Positions 5,425 to 5,447 of a stretch of DNA of 5,447 nt are shown here, one piece after another. The DNA is from Treponema sp. (GTDB taxonomy: Bacteria > Spirochaetota > Spirochaetia > Treponematales > UBA12059). The position numbers and the translations under genes are program-made. Every line of letters starts with the position of its first letter. Positions within the stretch are counted from its first letter, which is position 1. Location of the stretch: positions 1 through 5,447 of the forward strand of contig JAAYUR010000144.1 in assembly GCA_012517645.1 (NCBI GenBank), written 5' to 3'. The notes beneath the pieces are model-generated. The model did not search any database. It worked only from the letters and a program-made list of their open reading frames with translations, and was not told the DNA's origin.

Positions 5425-5447
5425 TTCAAAAGTCCGTCACTTTTGAA
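5425..5447. terminator. Perfect 9-bp AT-rich inverted repeat at the right edge, terminator-like
   Basis: TTCAAAAGT (5425-5433) and ACTTTTGAA (5439-5447) are perfect inverted copies around the 5-nt loop CCGTC. The structure begins 27 nt after the M16 stop and touches the window edge, so the stem may be longer and any following T-tract is unseen. Its AT-richness contrasts with the surroundings. A terminator for the M16 pair is the simplest reading; an operator or the end of a repeat element is possible. Confidence 0.5.

Overview
The window is about 5.4 kb of GC-rich bacterial chromosome with closely packed genes. It reads as ordinary cell-envelope and housekeeping genes, with one unusual layer of short heptamer repeats at gene ends. 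I saw no tRNA, rRNA, CRISPR array, insertion sequence or integrase. I think a spirochaete (Treponema/Spirochaeta-like) is the likeliest source. The DUF188 protein, the M16 peptidase pair and the PMI resemble spirochaetal family members as I remember them, and the lipoprotein signal has a relaxed lipobox of the kind tolerated in spirochaetes. This is an inference from memory, not a database result; another GC-rich Gram-negative group is possible.

Layout from left to right. (1) The C-terminal part of a type I mannose-6-phosphate isomerase (manA) enters from the left edge on the plus strand. (2) A DUF188 (YaiI/YqxD-type) protein follows, its GTG start overlapping the manA stop by 4 nt. (3) An 86-nt convergent intergenic gap holds heptamer repeats on both sides and a perfect 9-bp hairpin in the middle. 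(4) A monofunctional peptidoglycan glycosyltransferase (mtgA, GT51) lies on the minus strand. (5) A roughly 0.2-kb divergent region carries a plausible sigma-70-type promoter for the rightward genes and a weaker candidate for mtgA. (6) Two M16 family zinc-peptidase genes run in tandem on the plus strand. The first has a signal peptide and the complete HxxEH zinc site. The second is a predicted lipoprotein that has lost HxxEH but keeps the C-terminal REKxGxxY-type motif. (7) The window ends in another heptamer-like repeat followed by a perfect 9-bp inverted repeat that touches the right edge.

The M16 pair is the main functional unit. One subunit carries catalysis and the other a substrate-contact motif, as in known heteromeric M16B peptidases, and the partner is predicted to be lipid-anchored. 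With mtgA next door the central region is envelope-related, but no shared pathway is demonstrated.

The most noteworthy pattern is not a gene. Heptamers of the form TRRACRG, in the sense of the upstream gene, occur at the stop codons of three unrelated genes (DUF188, mtgA, second M16). Each array is followed by a perfect 9-bp hairpin, with the convergent pair sharing one. The repeats supply the stop codons and give two unrelated proteins nearly the same C-terminal tail (VNGRQ and VDGEQ).
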